Shown piece after piece: positions 21,157 through 31,694 of a stretch of 64,000 nucleotides of DNA. Made by a program: the position numbers and the translations under genes. The notes under the pieces were generated by a model. It saw only the letters and a list, made by a program, of their open reading frames with translations, made no database searches and was not told where the DNA came from. Location: assembly GCA_017607445.1 (NCBI GenBank), contig JAEVHH010000004.1, positions 1,550,001 through 1,614,000 on the forward strand, read 5' to 3'. Numbering within the stretch: position 1 is the first letter of the stretch; each line of letters opens with the position of its first letter. Origin of the DNA: Histoplasma ohiense (lineage: Eukaryota; Ascomycota; Eurotiomycetes; Onygenales; Ajellomycetaceae).

Positions 21157-22820
21157 TTAGCTGAGTGCTTCTTTGAAAGTAGTTCCAGTTTCCGTTTGTT
21201 CAAGTTGCCAGAGTATGAAGGATAGCATGATATGCAGGAATTTGCCAAGCTCTTCTTCGTTAGTAACGTCAAATGGCCCGAATTCCTGGATCTCAAGAAA
21301 CGGAATTTCCCCTTGCGCTGGACGCACTGGCTGGGTACCTGAGCCAAAAATATATTCGAGATGTGTATTGTCGTAGCTCCCAATGCTAATGTGGAAATAC
21401 AAGTGGTCTTGAGCTACCATGAAGGTATGGTAGGTTTTGACTCTTGTTTTCCACTGTAACAGAACCATTGTCAGTAAGAGGTTCCATCACCAGTTAAATT
21501 AAACGGGCATGCAAGGATAAGGGGTTGGTATCACCGTCGGGTCATCTTCATGGCGTTTCCATATGTAGGCGACATGCTCCATCGACTGCTGGGCCAAAAC
21601 AGGGATGCTACCTCCGCTCACCCCACGCGCAGCGCGTTTTGCTTCGAATATCGCTACTTCACGTGGCATGCCAGCCAGAGATAGACTGAATGGGATGCTC
21701 CCGTCAATACGGGCTCGGAACGTAACGTCGACTTGTTGAGAAGTATTACGGACAGGGCCGAATGTATAGGTCGTTTCAAAGGAGTTTGCAATGCAGAGGG
21801 GCCTGGGGTTTAGAGCCTGCACAAGACTTGCTAGGCCCCCGAGAAGAGTGACCATAAAATCCGCAACAAGAGTCTCAGTTGGGGTTCGACGAGGTGGTTC
21901 CTTATCTGTTGGGTCCACTAAAGTCGCAGGAGGACGCGCATGAGTAGGACAACGGGTTATCGGCTGATAACCGACGTCTGTCATCTCAATATCCTCCATT
22001 CTGAACTCCTCTGAGAGAAAGGTCTGGCGAGTTGGACTTGTAGGATCTACAACTGCTGAGGGCCGCGTAGCGTCGTAGAATCTGATTCTTTTGGGAGCCC
22101 CGCCCAATGGACGTTCATTGATCGGGGCCTGAATTGATCTATCCAGAAGTTGGTTGTACACATTAACCAGCATCGAGAACGGGCCTAGCCCATCCGCAAG
22201 TGTGCCAAAATATTCGGGAGGAGTTCGCTTGCGGGGTTCCGTTGGATTGCAAAGAATGCGATACAAGGTCTTCAGCTTATCGAGTCCAAGGATGTTTCTG
22301 TGAATAATTTTTGTGGCATCATCGGCATGGTCTTCATTGAAGAAATACTCTAGATTGGCAATATACGTGGAGGCATCTTTGGGCCTCTTCTTCTCAGGCC
22401 AAATACAGCGGATGGTAAGGAATGCTTCTTTTGAAACAGTTGATGCAGAGAAATTCCCTGTTTGGCACTCCTGACATTAGATGCCTTCAGATCCAAGATT
22501 GGTCAGGGGGCAGCTGCTACCTTCCATGCACAGTTGTTCGAGGGTGCGCTGTTGAAGGCCATACTTTTGTATCGCTTCATGCCATTCCTTTGTATTGGAT
22601 GGGATTTTGTCTAGGCCTTGAGCGGCCGCGACGAGGAGCCGCCATGTCTGCGATAAACTTCGGAGGGCGGGGACGTGCTGAGGTAAGTTTAACCTTAGTT
22701 AAGCTAATGATATGGTGAGAGCATGTGTACAGTGTATTATCCCACCTTGAGACAGCAGAGATAGGCGACGGAACCGGCAACTACGATGGCAGCTGGCAGC
22801 TGGCGGGGTAAAGTGTCCAT
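21157..22820 (-). CDS. Uncharacterised fungal protein, possible PD-(D/E)XK nuclease-like core
   Basis: Four exons on the minus strand: 22820-22746, 22677-22521, 22457-21505 and 21453-21157, total 493 residues. Intron 2 (63 bp, donor GTAGCA, branch CTAAT, acceptor CAG) removes an in-frame TAA at 22479-22477. The other introns are 68 and 51 bp with GT-AG ends. The protein reads W-R-L-L-V-A-A-A-Q-G-L near the start, then I-R-C-I-W-P-E-K-K-R-P-K-D-A and I-I-H-R-N-I-L-G-L. A disordered Pro/Arg segment follows, then a conserved-looking block with R-I-D-G-S, V-A-I-F-E-A-K-R and A-Q-Q-S-M-E-H-V-A-Y-I-W. The last exon carries Y-H-T-F-M-V-A-Q-D-H-L-Y. Asp followed 20 residues later by E-A-K fits a PD-(D/E)XK core; this is inference only. 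The terminal block recurs, as I remember, in unnamed families of many filamentous fungi. Its start codon lies only 21 bp from that of the plus-strand neighbour. Confidence 0.6.
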
Positions 22821-22841
22821 GCCTGGTGCCTAACTCACGTG

Positions 22842-23920
22842 ATGAGGAACAACAACAGCCCCCCAGAGGTCAACGCCATCGGACCAGCAGAGCAGCAGAC
22901 GGTTCCATTAACTGCACGTTATGGAATCAGAAAGAAAGCCATGCCATTGCCCGGAGCGGTTGGCTGGCTCCTGGCGGGTCTTTTTCACCTGTACATCTCC
23001 TACTCGTCAGACTTGTTTCCCTTCGAGTGATTGCAAAAGACAGAGGACCTCAAGGTGCGTTGTAGGGACAGCACCAGAGAGAAGGTGACTTTCTCGATAT
23101 CCCCAGAGCTCCTACAAGCTATCCACAAGTGTGAGAGAGTTACTGCGCCGGAGGAAACTCAGGACCTCCCAAGCGATTGGGGTTTCTCTGGCTTCATGAA
23201 GACCGCTGCCCACCAGGTTCTAGATGAAGTTCCCTTTACTAAGGCTGAAGAGTATGTATGATGATATATATTTGACGCTCTTCATTCACCTTGCTCACCT
23301 TTTCTTGCTGTTTTACCAGGTTTCAAGGCCCCCTTTTCCGCAGGCTGGGCATCGGCATCATAATTAATTCCCACCCCCGCATCAAAGGGGAACAAATCTT
23401 CTATCTTCGTCATAACCACTGGAGCTGCATGATTCGGGATCGCTCAAGCACAGTCAATACGAAACTACAAGAAAACAGCAGAGATTATCTTCTGAAAAGT
23501 GAACTCCTGGCAGTCACTTCGATCTTTTACCGTCAGATGAATGAGATGGTGTGGCTTCCTGAGGAGAACCGGTGCATGGCCAAGCCCATATACAAGGAAG
23601 GTTTCTTGGCGGTATGTTTACGCTCTCTCTTCTTGCTTCTCTCTTTGCACCTTCTTCCCATTATTCGTATTCATGGGATTGTGCGAATGCTGAGAGTACC
23701 CGCCAAGGCCACGCTCGTCACATTCGTTTACGGGAAAGTACGCATAGTCCAAGCGACCTGCGACCCATCGGAAACGAACCCAATGCTCACCTTGACGCTG
23801 AGGGCTGTATACGACCTCGGCAAAGACAACTACGACAGAAAGGTAGCCTTTGATATTTTGAAATGGATTTTCTGTCCTCCTGAGCCCGCCATGGAGCTTG
23901 CTGTAAGAGGAAAGCGGTAG
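22842..23920 (+). CDS. Uncharacterised protein, divergent partner
   Basis: Four exons keep one frame: 22842-22977, 23044-23251, 23320-23611 and 23708-23920, giving 282 residues. Donors at exons 2 and 3 are the strong fungal GTATGT; intron 1 (donor GTCTTT, acceptor ACAG, 66 bp) is less certain. Readable blocks are V-T-F-S-I-S-P-E-L-L-Q-A-I-H-K-C, L-P-S-D-W-G-F-S-G-F, F-R-R-L-G-I-G-I-I-I, A-V-Y-D-L-G-K-D-N-Y-D-R-K-V and W-I-F-C-P-P-E-P. I recognise no domain, and there is no signal peptide or membrane helix. Four spliced exons without a stop in a decayed region argue that it is, or recently was, a real gene. The head-to-head position with the minus-strand gene suggests shared expression. Confidence 0.5.
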
Positions 23921-24238
23921 CCGATTTAGCTAGAAGCAGGCTCGAAATGTGTGAGGTAATTCTCTTCTGGGCTTTCCTGGTACAAGGCTGGGACGTATGC
24001 CTAGAGAGAGCTCGCGTACTTGGTGTTCTTCTAGGCTATGAGCGGATTTGAATTTCGACGGAGCGTATAATAGCAGTGACCAAATATCATATCCAGGCAC
24101 TTAATGTAGCGAAAATATGTTGTCATAATCCTAAAATTTTTTTTTTATTTGCTGCATGCTTGTCCCAATATTATTCTACAGGAATGTCTAGATATCTTTT
24201 TGCATCCAATGCGTAGATACCCAGACAACCCAAACACC
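23921..24238. other. Gap downstream of the divergent pair
   Basis: Nothing recognisable apart from a T9 run and AT-rich sequence. Confidence 0.45.
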
Positions 24239-24804
24239 TAAGATCGAGGAATCAGAGACTGGCTCGGCAGAAAGCAGAGGTCAACCACTATCATCGTGAG
24301 TTCTCTCGACGCTTTCAGCTTTAATGGCTCACCGATTTAATATGCTGTTTGTAGGCCATATGTATCCCCAGTCGTCACCATCACGATAGGACACAAAAAT
24401 TATGTTATTCCAGGGGATTATCTCCGGAAATACCCACAGTATTTAACTTGGAATCCACACATCAAACTTCCTGATGAGGATATTGGTCACACGTTGGTTC
24501 ATTTTTAATATACGGGCACCTATGAGACACTAGGGTCGGCACCCGATCCAAGAATGCCGCGGGAGAATACAGAAGGAGCACTCTTGGTTACCAGGTAGCC
24601 AGAACATACGGTCTACCTGAACTTGAGGCACTTGCCAAGAAGTATATGGAGCACTTCGGCGAATTGGACAAAAATTTCCTCAATAAAAAGGCGGAAAAGA
24701 AGCAAGATTCTCAAGAAACGTGGCCTTCCAATCCCAAACCAAGATGGCATCTTTTCGGTATAGCAATGGGCTGGGCTACTGGGGCAAGAGCTCTCAACAA
24801 GTGA
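24239..24804 (+). pseudogene. BTB/POZ-domain protein, broken
   Basis: A likely exon (about 24239-24294, acidic/Ser-rich) ends at GTGAGT. After a roughly 60-bp intron the frame continues S-P-V-V-T-I-T-I-G-H-K-N-Y-V-I-P-G-D-Y-L, then L-P-D-E-D-I-G-H-T-L-V-H-F, the start of a fungal BTB fold. It meets a TAA exactly before Y-T-G-T-Y-E-T-L, where such proteins read F-L-Y-T-G. A frame change near 24560 then leads into E-Y-R-R-S-T-L-G-Y-Q-V-A-R-T-Y-G-L-P-E-L-E-A and a C-terminal tail ending at TGA 24802-24804. BTB proteins act in dimerisation or Cul3 adaptor roles; this copy has at least one nonsense change and one frameshift. Confidence 0.6.
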
Positions 24805-26175
24805 GCAACGTGTAATGTAAATATATTGTGTGGGTAATTATGGAGGCGGCGTGGACCCTGCTCAGCTTTTCCGTCCTTCTGTCCCTTGTTTTGTTTTTTA
24901 CTCGAAGCACCAACAACGCCCCAATAATGTGCACAATCAGAACGCTAGTAGGACTTGCTTGACTGAGAGAATGCTAGATCTAGAAATGACCGAGATGGTG
25001 GTAGATACATATTCGACGTTCGCGGAAGTTACGCCTCGTTGAACAGTGCCTCTTTAAACTCCACATTCCTTATTAGTTTCCCTTTCACCCGCCGTCGTTT
25101 GCGCATATCTCGCGCGCTTGCGCGTTTCTCCAGGGCGTCTAGTTTATCTATATGTGTCACGCCAGCTTCTGACGCAAGTACTTTGCCCAGCGAACAGGCA
25201 CTAGAATGGAAAAATCCTTACAAAAACCAGCTGAAAACTCTGGTTCTCTGTCAAGAAGAGATCAAGAGGATATCAAACAAGAGGAGGATGAGATGGAACT
25301 GACTGTACAAGTCACTGTCACTACTCCTCCATCTACTGAAGAACCCTCTGAAGAACCAACCATCAAAGAACCTCCTATAAGAACCACCATGATGAGATTG
25401 GCCATTAAGAATATCACCACCACCACCACCACTGCTATCAAAGAATCTCTCAAACATCGATACTACTACCACAAACCGAAGCCTCACAGATGCCGAAAGG
25501 GTGAAGGATAGAAGGATAAAAGAATATAAAGAATAGCTTGATTTGATTTGCAATTTCATGTATAATAGGATTTCTAGATAGATAGTTATATGTCAGTTCT
25601 CAAAGCCTTCAAGGGGATACGATGTTATTTGCACCAAAAGTTTAATCCGCCCATTCAAATAAATTGGAACGGAATATATGAGAAGCTCAACAGGAAGCGA
25701 GCACATCCTAATTGTACACAGTGAGCGAAACGAAGCCAAAAAGACTAGTCAATACATTTTGCTATTTGGCATAAATCTTGCTGGCCATTTGTAACATGTC
25801 CCCTGTTGTGATACATCGGAAACACTGATTAGTTTTTGACCCTAAGAACTAACTTGGCTTTTGCCGAGACTGCGCGCCAAGCTCGATGTCGTGAAATCCG
25901 CTCAAATAACTCATGATGGCCGAACTTTCGCCCCTATCAATCACTCAAATATTTTTTTTGAGTCACCTAAAACACCAGCTTTTTATCTCAATATAGTTAG
26001 GAACGATTTATGCCTGATTTTTGGCTATAACAGAGCCGCATTTCCTCCCTCTTTCTCTGCGACTGTCCCGCGATGCCTCGAGACCGCCACAGGTTCCATC
26101 GATAAGTCCTGAGAACGCAGATAATTAATCCACCACGGAAGTTTATCCGTTGGCTGTGCGCTTTTGATTAATAAT
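24805..26175. other. Right end of accessory island
   Basis: Short open stretches only. One at about 25206-25511 is rich in Thr/Glu/Pro with a (CCA)n run and could be a gag-like relic, but I cannot support it. The 5' part of the AVT gene's promoter lies at the right end. Confidence 0.45.
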
Positions 26176-28025
26176 ATGGATACCGAAGCATCTGCGGAGG
26201 GAGTTGCTTCTAGTAGTAGTGGCTCTCACAGTTGGTCTCGCCGGTACGGACATACCCTTGAGTTCTGGGGTGGCGGCACTGTGCCGATGAACTCTCTAGA
26301 AGAAATAGCGGAGATGACGATATGGATGGCTAACCTACGACAGAGGCAGACGACACCATGCGGGAAAAAGAGAGTCTGGGCTGGGTGGACAGGCGACCTG
26401 GCTAAGCAGCGTTATAAACCTGCTCAATACAAGTGAGTTTAGACGAGTCGAACAGTCCAAATCGTTTCCCGGAAGATTGGATTTTAATGCCTAGTAGTTG
26501 TTGGTGCTGGTGCTCTTGCAATGCCCAGCGCCCTCGCACGGATGGGGATCACCCTCGGGGTCCTCATTATCCTATGGTCGGGAATCGCAGCCGGTTTTGG
26601 TCTCTATCTACAGTCGCTCTGTGCCCAATATTTGGATAAAGGAACCGCATCCTTCTTCGCCTTATCGCAGATCACATATCCGAATGCTGCCGTTATATTC
26701 GATGCAGCAATCGCCATAAAATGCTTCGGCGTAGGCGTAAGCTACCTGATTATCATAGGAGATCTCATGCCTGGAGTAGTCCAAGGTTTCGGTGCGGACG
26801 CTACTGGGATGGACTTTTTACTTGATCGTCATTTCTGGGTTACGGCGTTTATGTGTGTTATCTCATATTTTTACCATGTTTTTTGTCCTAGGACAGTCTG
26901 CTTGTGTCATTGTGCTAACTTTCTACTTCTAGGTTGGTTGTAATTCCACTTTCGTTCTTGAGACGGCTGGATTCGTTGAAATACACGAGCATCATAGCTT
27001 TAACCTCTATTGGCTACCTGCTCGTCTTAGTCGTGGCTCACTTTATCAAAGGAGACACAATGGCGGAACGTGGCCCGGTTAACTATTTTAAATGGCAAAG
27101 CGCAGTGTCTGCCCTGAGTGCGTTTCCGGTTATGGTGTTCGCATACACCTGTCATCAAAATGTATTGCTCCATTAACACCCTGTCTAGACTGCAACCTCT
27201 TGCATCTCATTGCTAACACCCGTATGTCAGATGTTCTCAATTCTCAATGAAATTTCCAACAGCACACACTTCAGAACAACCACCGTTATTGTCTCCAGCA
27301 TTGGTAGCGCTGCCTTTACATATATCCTTGTCGCAATCACAGGCTATCTTTCCTTTGGAAACAATATTGGGGGGAATATTGTTGGCATGTATGCGCCGTC
27401 ATTATCGGCAACAGTAGCCCGTGCTGCAATTGTCGTCCTTGTAATGTTTTCATACCCGCTTCAGGTTCATCCTTGCAGAGCATCGCTAGACGCCGTTCTT
27501 AAATGGCGCTGGAGTCCCAAATCCTCATCCAACACTGCCAACTCCTCACCTAACCGCAACCCGCTTCTTCCGCGACCAAATCGACTTCAGGATTCCATGG
27601 GAGATGCTCGGTTTGCAATAATCACCACTATCATTATAATACTAAGCTACATGGTTGCCATGACTGTGTCATCCCTTGAAGCCGTGCTGGCCTACGTAGG
27701 GAGCACCGGCAGCACCAGCATTAGTTTCATCCTTCCTGGCCTTTTCTATTATAAAATCTCCTCTCCAGAGTCTGCCATACATCAACAATTGATGAAGGAA
27801 AATGACGAAGCGGCCGCTGACGATATGTCAGATGTTGGCGCAGAGAGCGAGGGACTTCTGAGCGCCAGTGGCCTCCTCTCAGCTAGCGGAATCCTTAAAC
27901 GAAACACACGACAGTGGCGAAAGGCTCTGCTACGCAAGCTGAGCCTGGGCCTCGCAATATACGGTGTTATCGTCATGGTTGTTTGTCTGGTTACCAATAC
28001 GTTCTTCCTTGCCTCACACCAATAA
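26176..28025 (+). CDS. AVT-family (AAAP) vacuolar amino-acid transporter
   Basis: Five exons: 26176-26243, 26344-26432, 26498-26852, 26933-27161 and 27231-28025, giving 511 residues. Joins are supported by family blocks: G-G-Q-A-T-W-L-S-S-V-I-N-L-L-N-T|I-V-G-A-G-A-L-A-M-P across exons 2/3, T-A-F-M|L-V-V-I-P-L-S across 3/4 and C-H-Q-N|M-F-S-I-L-N-E across 4/5. AAAP/SLC38-like transporters move neutral or basic amino acids, often across the vacuolar membrane in fungi. About 11 hydrophobic segments are visible, with a large hydrophilic loop (W-S-P-K-S-S-S-N-T-A-N) and an acidic loop before the last helix. Exon 1 encodes a short Ser-rich cytosolic tail. The subclass (Avt5/6/7-like) is a guess. 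Confidence 0.88.
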
Positions 28026-28176
28026 CAACCATTTCCACGGAGGTACAACACGCACGCGCGATTACGTAGATAAAACAGATATCTCTCCTCTAAAGTCTCA
28101 AATGTGTTATTTCAATCCAAGCGCTCTGAGCTCCGTCGTTGTTCCCTGCTTTTCCGCCTGCAGCATAGACACAAAA

Positions 28177-28220
<44 letters not shown>

Positions 28221-29370
28221 CCCAAAACGAAAACCTTTTTCCATATCCTTTTCTCCATAATATCTACCAGATCTATGCCAACATGTCTCCGTTACTCGAC
28301 CAGGCATTAGCGAATTTGGGTAGTCGGGTGAGTAGAAAAAGTCTTTTTTCTTGTTCGGGATGCGATTCTTTTTTGTTTCCTTTTCATCCGTCACCCGTTC
28401 TCTTCCGCCTCTTTTGCTTCTATATACATATACATACACATAAATTTTCTTCTTCCTGGATAAACGGCTTATTCCCGGAGTCGTACATAATATTGGTGTT
28501 CCGGTTCCAAGCGCTGGCGTTTCCTCTTTTGTTTTTCTTTTCCTTCTTGATTCATTTATTTTCCTCCCTTGTTACTCCTGCATCTAGCATCGCCGCAACC
28601 CACTGCTCTATTTCTTTTATTCTATTATTTTACCCTTGTTTTCCCCAATATATCATACGTTTTTCTCTCCCCCAGAGAACGTCTTTTGCGCGTTGGAGTA
28701 CTTAACGATCCTTGCTCTTCGATTCCTTTTTTTTTTTTTTTTTAATACTTTTTCCCCTCTTCTATTCCCTCTCTGTTCTCATCTTTCATCTCCATTGTTT
28801 TCGTTTTTATTATCATTTTGTGTGCCATACCTGTATATATCATCGCATTTTGCTTTCTACAATAGCATTCACTTTGGCCTCCAACATTTTCATTCAGATA
28901 ACACAATATAAAAACCCACTTCCGCAGGTTGTTTTGGCCCCCCACGCACAGTGGTATTATATTCACCATTCGTATGTTTTGTCAAGGAAATACACAAAGG
29001 AAATAATGACTTTTACAATCATAGCGGAGGACTTTATTCAATTCGGAGATCCTAAAAGAAAGGGGGGGGGAATGGTATACGTGAAAATAAGGTTATTTCA
29101 CTCTTACATGGATTTAAGTCGAGACGGAATGCGCGAAAAGCTCATATTCGAATGGATAGAAGAGCTTGAAAAAAAAAAAAAAAAAAAAAAAAGATAAACA
29201 AAAATTCGTACAAAATCCCCCGTCCAAAAGAGATAGAGGCAATTTAGTCCTGCTCGTTGAAACTCTTAACTCTTAACTACATCTCCCTGTCCACGAAAGT
29301 GAAATACGGCTATATACAGTCGTACAAATGAAATAATTAGCCTTCACAGATCCCATCGAAATTTTTCAAC
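28026..29370. other. Intergenic; pyrimidine-rich, contains (CA)n and a tiny possible first exon
   Basis: An ATG at 28283 in good context encodes 15 codons (M-S-P-L-L-D-Q-A-L-A-N-L-G-S-R) ending exactly at a strong GTGAGT donor (28328). Possible acceptors lie near 28676 and 28927, but neither gives a protein I recognise. The rest is T-rich (T17 near 28728-28743) and ends with an A24 run (29169-29192). Confidence 0.45.
28178..28219. repeat. (CA)21 microsatellite
   Basis: Uninterrupted CA dinucleotide array of 42 bp, 150 bp downstream of the AVT gene stop. Confidence 0.97.
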
Positions 29371-30452
29371 TCAGTCACTACTTTGACTATTCAGGATCCG
29401 CAGGATGGCGAGGAACAAGTTAACAATATCCAGGTAAAGGGAAATGGCTGCGGCAATCTCCTCCTCAACATGGTAGTGGCGCATGATCAGCTGGGTATCC
29501 ACCAGGACATAGGCACTGAACAGGAGTGCCGTCACCGCACCGTACACCAGCTCAACTTTACTGCTCGGCCCCATGAAGGCGGCTACGAAGCCGAAAAGGA
29601 TCAGGAACCAGAGCCCGCCGAAAAGATACGGGACCCAGCTTGTGAAGTCATACTTGGTTTGGCAGGCGAAAAGAGTTAGTGCGACGAAGATGCCTTGGGT
29701 CAAAATGAGAGCCAGGAGGACGACACGGGCATCGTAGAAAGAGGTCACGACGCTGATGGCGTAGGCTTCAAGCGCCGTGAAGATGCTGAGGAAGATGAGG
29801 TTGGCGGGGTAGCTCTTGCGTTTCCAGTAGGTAAGGCCCATGAACACCAGAGCGCTGACGGCGGAGACGAGCACCAGCCAAGAATGTGACTGGATCCAGG
29901 TGCGGTAGCTGTCGCTGACGAAGGAAACACAGCTTACGACTGTGGTGAAAAGGATCTGGAGAGATCTAAAGTTGGATTGATTTTAGTATTCAGCATGAAA
30001 AACAGCGTATATAACTGTATCCTTATCTGGATAAGGCCAATGAGAGGAAGCTTTAAAGCACAGGCAGGCGAAGATACCATATCGGATCGGGGTGGAGAAG
30101 AAATGATGAGGCTTACAAGATAAAGTAGACCTTGCGGATGAATTGCATCCGGATGGGAAGAGTTGTTTCTGCGACAGAATTTCCAAACTGCACAACGGCA
30201 CCGCCGACGAGGGGTCAGCAGCCAGGCAATATCTCAACTGGACATTGGACAGGGTGGTTCTTCAGAACCAAGAAGGATACCACGAACCTTGAAATCATCA
30301 GGGACGTTATCATCTTCGTAGCGGGGATGGCCGTCGAGAAGGCCACCCGTTGAGCCGGATGTAGCCTGGTACGATGGAGGGCTCTGGGTATACGGGCGCG
30401 AGTCTAGCGAGTCCCGCTGCGGTGCGGGCGTATATTTTGAATTTGTTGCCAT
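29371..30452 (-). CDS. Bax inhibitor-1 family (TMBIM/BXI1-like) membrane protein
   Basis: Three exons: 30452-30288, 30187-30117 and 29965-29371, giving 276 residues. The frame is carried as P-D-D-F-K|F-G-N-S-V-A-E-T and R-K-V-Y-F-I-L|S-L-Q-I-L-F-T-T-V-V. The cytosolic N-terminus is Pro/Tyr/Ser-rich (Q-S-P-P-S-Y-Q). Seven hydrophobic segments follow, with family blocks Y-D-A-R-V-V-L-L-A, Q-T-K-Y-D-F-T-S-W, Y-V-L-V-D-T-Q-L-I-M and a C-terminal Y-L-D-I-V-N-L-F-L-A-I-L-R-I-L. BI-1 proteins sit in ER, Golgi or vacuole membranes and form a pH-sensitive Ca2+ leak that affects stress survival. The two conserved Asp (in V-D-T-Q and Y-L-D-I-V-N) match the pore-latch pair known for the family. Length is usual for fungal members. 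Confidence 0.9.
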
Positions 30453-30486
30453 GGTAGGCGAGTCACTAGCAGGAGATGTACGGGTT

Positions 30487-30526
30487 GAGAGAGAGAGAGA
30501 GAGAGTGTGTGTGTGTGTGTGTGTGT
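30487..30526. repeat. Compound (GA)n(GT)n microsatellite
   Basis: GA units switch directly to GT units with one interruption near 30527. It lies 35-75 bp upstream of the BI-1 start codon, so length changes would alter its 5' leader or promoter. Confidence 0.9.
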
Positions 30527-31170
30527 ATGTGTGTATTCGAGCGATGGAAGGGAATGAATGGATGGAGTTGCAGTGGACAGATCGAAGTAAAATAAAAGCT
30601 TGTTGCATCCGCGGTGGGCGGAAAGAGCAACCGATGATGTCAAGGTGGCAGTTAGTCAGCGGGTGTCACATGATCAATTTCCATTTGGTGGCTTGGCGCC
30701 AAGATGTCGGCTCAGTTACGCGGGTGGAAGTCTTGGCAGCTAGATAAGTACTCCCTCAAAACAAATCTCTTTATAGAATGATCAAAAATAGTTCAATTTC
30801 TCCGTAGATAGAAGTCAATAATGTGTAAAGATTTTTCTATAGAATGACCAAAATAATGATTCAAAAATGATCAAAAAATAAGTTAAAATGATCCATTTCT
30901 CTCAGTTGAGATACATACAAGATGCAAAGTCTGAGTGAAATGACCAAGCAAAATCTCCCCAGGCTTCAGCAGCACTGGTTGGTAGAGAAATAATGGCTGA
31001 ATACATCATATCTGATTGGCTGCTCAAATAATTTTGCTTAGCTTGTTATAACGCCAGGATCGAATAACCTTTAGCTAAGTTGTATCAAGTATTAAAAGAG
31101 GAAGACCATCCAAGAAAATTTCATGGTGTTTCCCTTTTCAACTTTTCTGTTCTTTTCTTCCCCTTATTTA

Positions 31171-31171
<1 letters not shown>

Positions 31172-31203
<32 letters not shown>
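31172..31203. repeat. A32 homopolymer
   Basis: The longest single-base run in the window. Similar runs occur at 7050-7076 (T27), 29169-29192 (A24) and 62429-62448 (T20). Confidence 0.9.
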
Positions 31204-31205
<2 letters not shown>

Positions 31206-31694
31206 GTACTTGTATTGCAAAGGGGGCAACAGAAACAAAGAGGGAGAAATTTGATACTGCCTGACAAGGGTTGAAAAAATAATGACAAATAATAACAGGA
31301 AATCTATTCTTTAACTGAGAGCAGGCTATCAACTAAAAGAAGAAGAAAGGGGAGGGGGGAAATATAACAGCTAATTGAAAGAACTGAACCCCTTTCTAAC
31401 CTCCAATCCCAATCCCAATCCCAAGTCCTTCGATAGAAAAGGGAACCCTGGGGAGATTCGCGCCGGGTCGCTTTAAAACACCAAATGCAAGGACGCAAGG
31501 GAATAAATGAAATAAAATAAAGTGAGAAAAAGAAGGCTAATTCCGCTATGCATATGCTTGGAGAGAAGAAACAAGGAAAATAAATGGGGATGTAATGGAG
31601 CTGAGCAGGAGAAAACAGGAGGATAAAAAGGTGATGGATGTAGAGAGTAAAAGAGAGGCAGGGAGGAAGAAGTCAGACCCCTCCCCAGTTCCCC

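Larger units (their letters stand above)
30453..31694. other. Intergenic with purine/GT microsatellite and A32 run
   Basis: Upstream of the BI-1 gene and 3' side of cdc34. Contains (GA)9(GT)n at 30487-30526 (in the BI-1 leader), an A32 run (31172-31203) and a CCCAAT hexanucleotide block near 31405-31425. No gene. Confidence 0.55.

Noticed and set aside
22469..22479. Nonsense mutation in the minus-strand orphan gene
   Set aside because: A 63-bp intron with branch and splice sites removes the stop and keeps frame, so the gene is treated as intact.
25206..25511. Thr/Glu-rich frame as a retrotransposon gag
   Set aside because: Low complexity, short, no zinc knuckle and no adjacent pol-like sequence.
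26320..26390. Frameshift at the N-terminus of the AVT transporter
   Set aside because: Splicing 26243 to 26344 (branch CTAAC, acceptor ACAG) brings the frame directly to E-S-G-L-G-G-Q-A without any indel.
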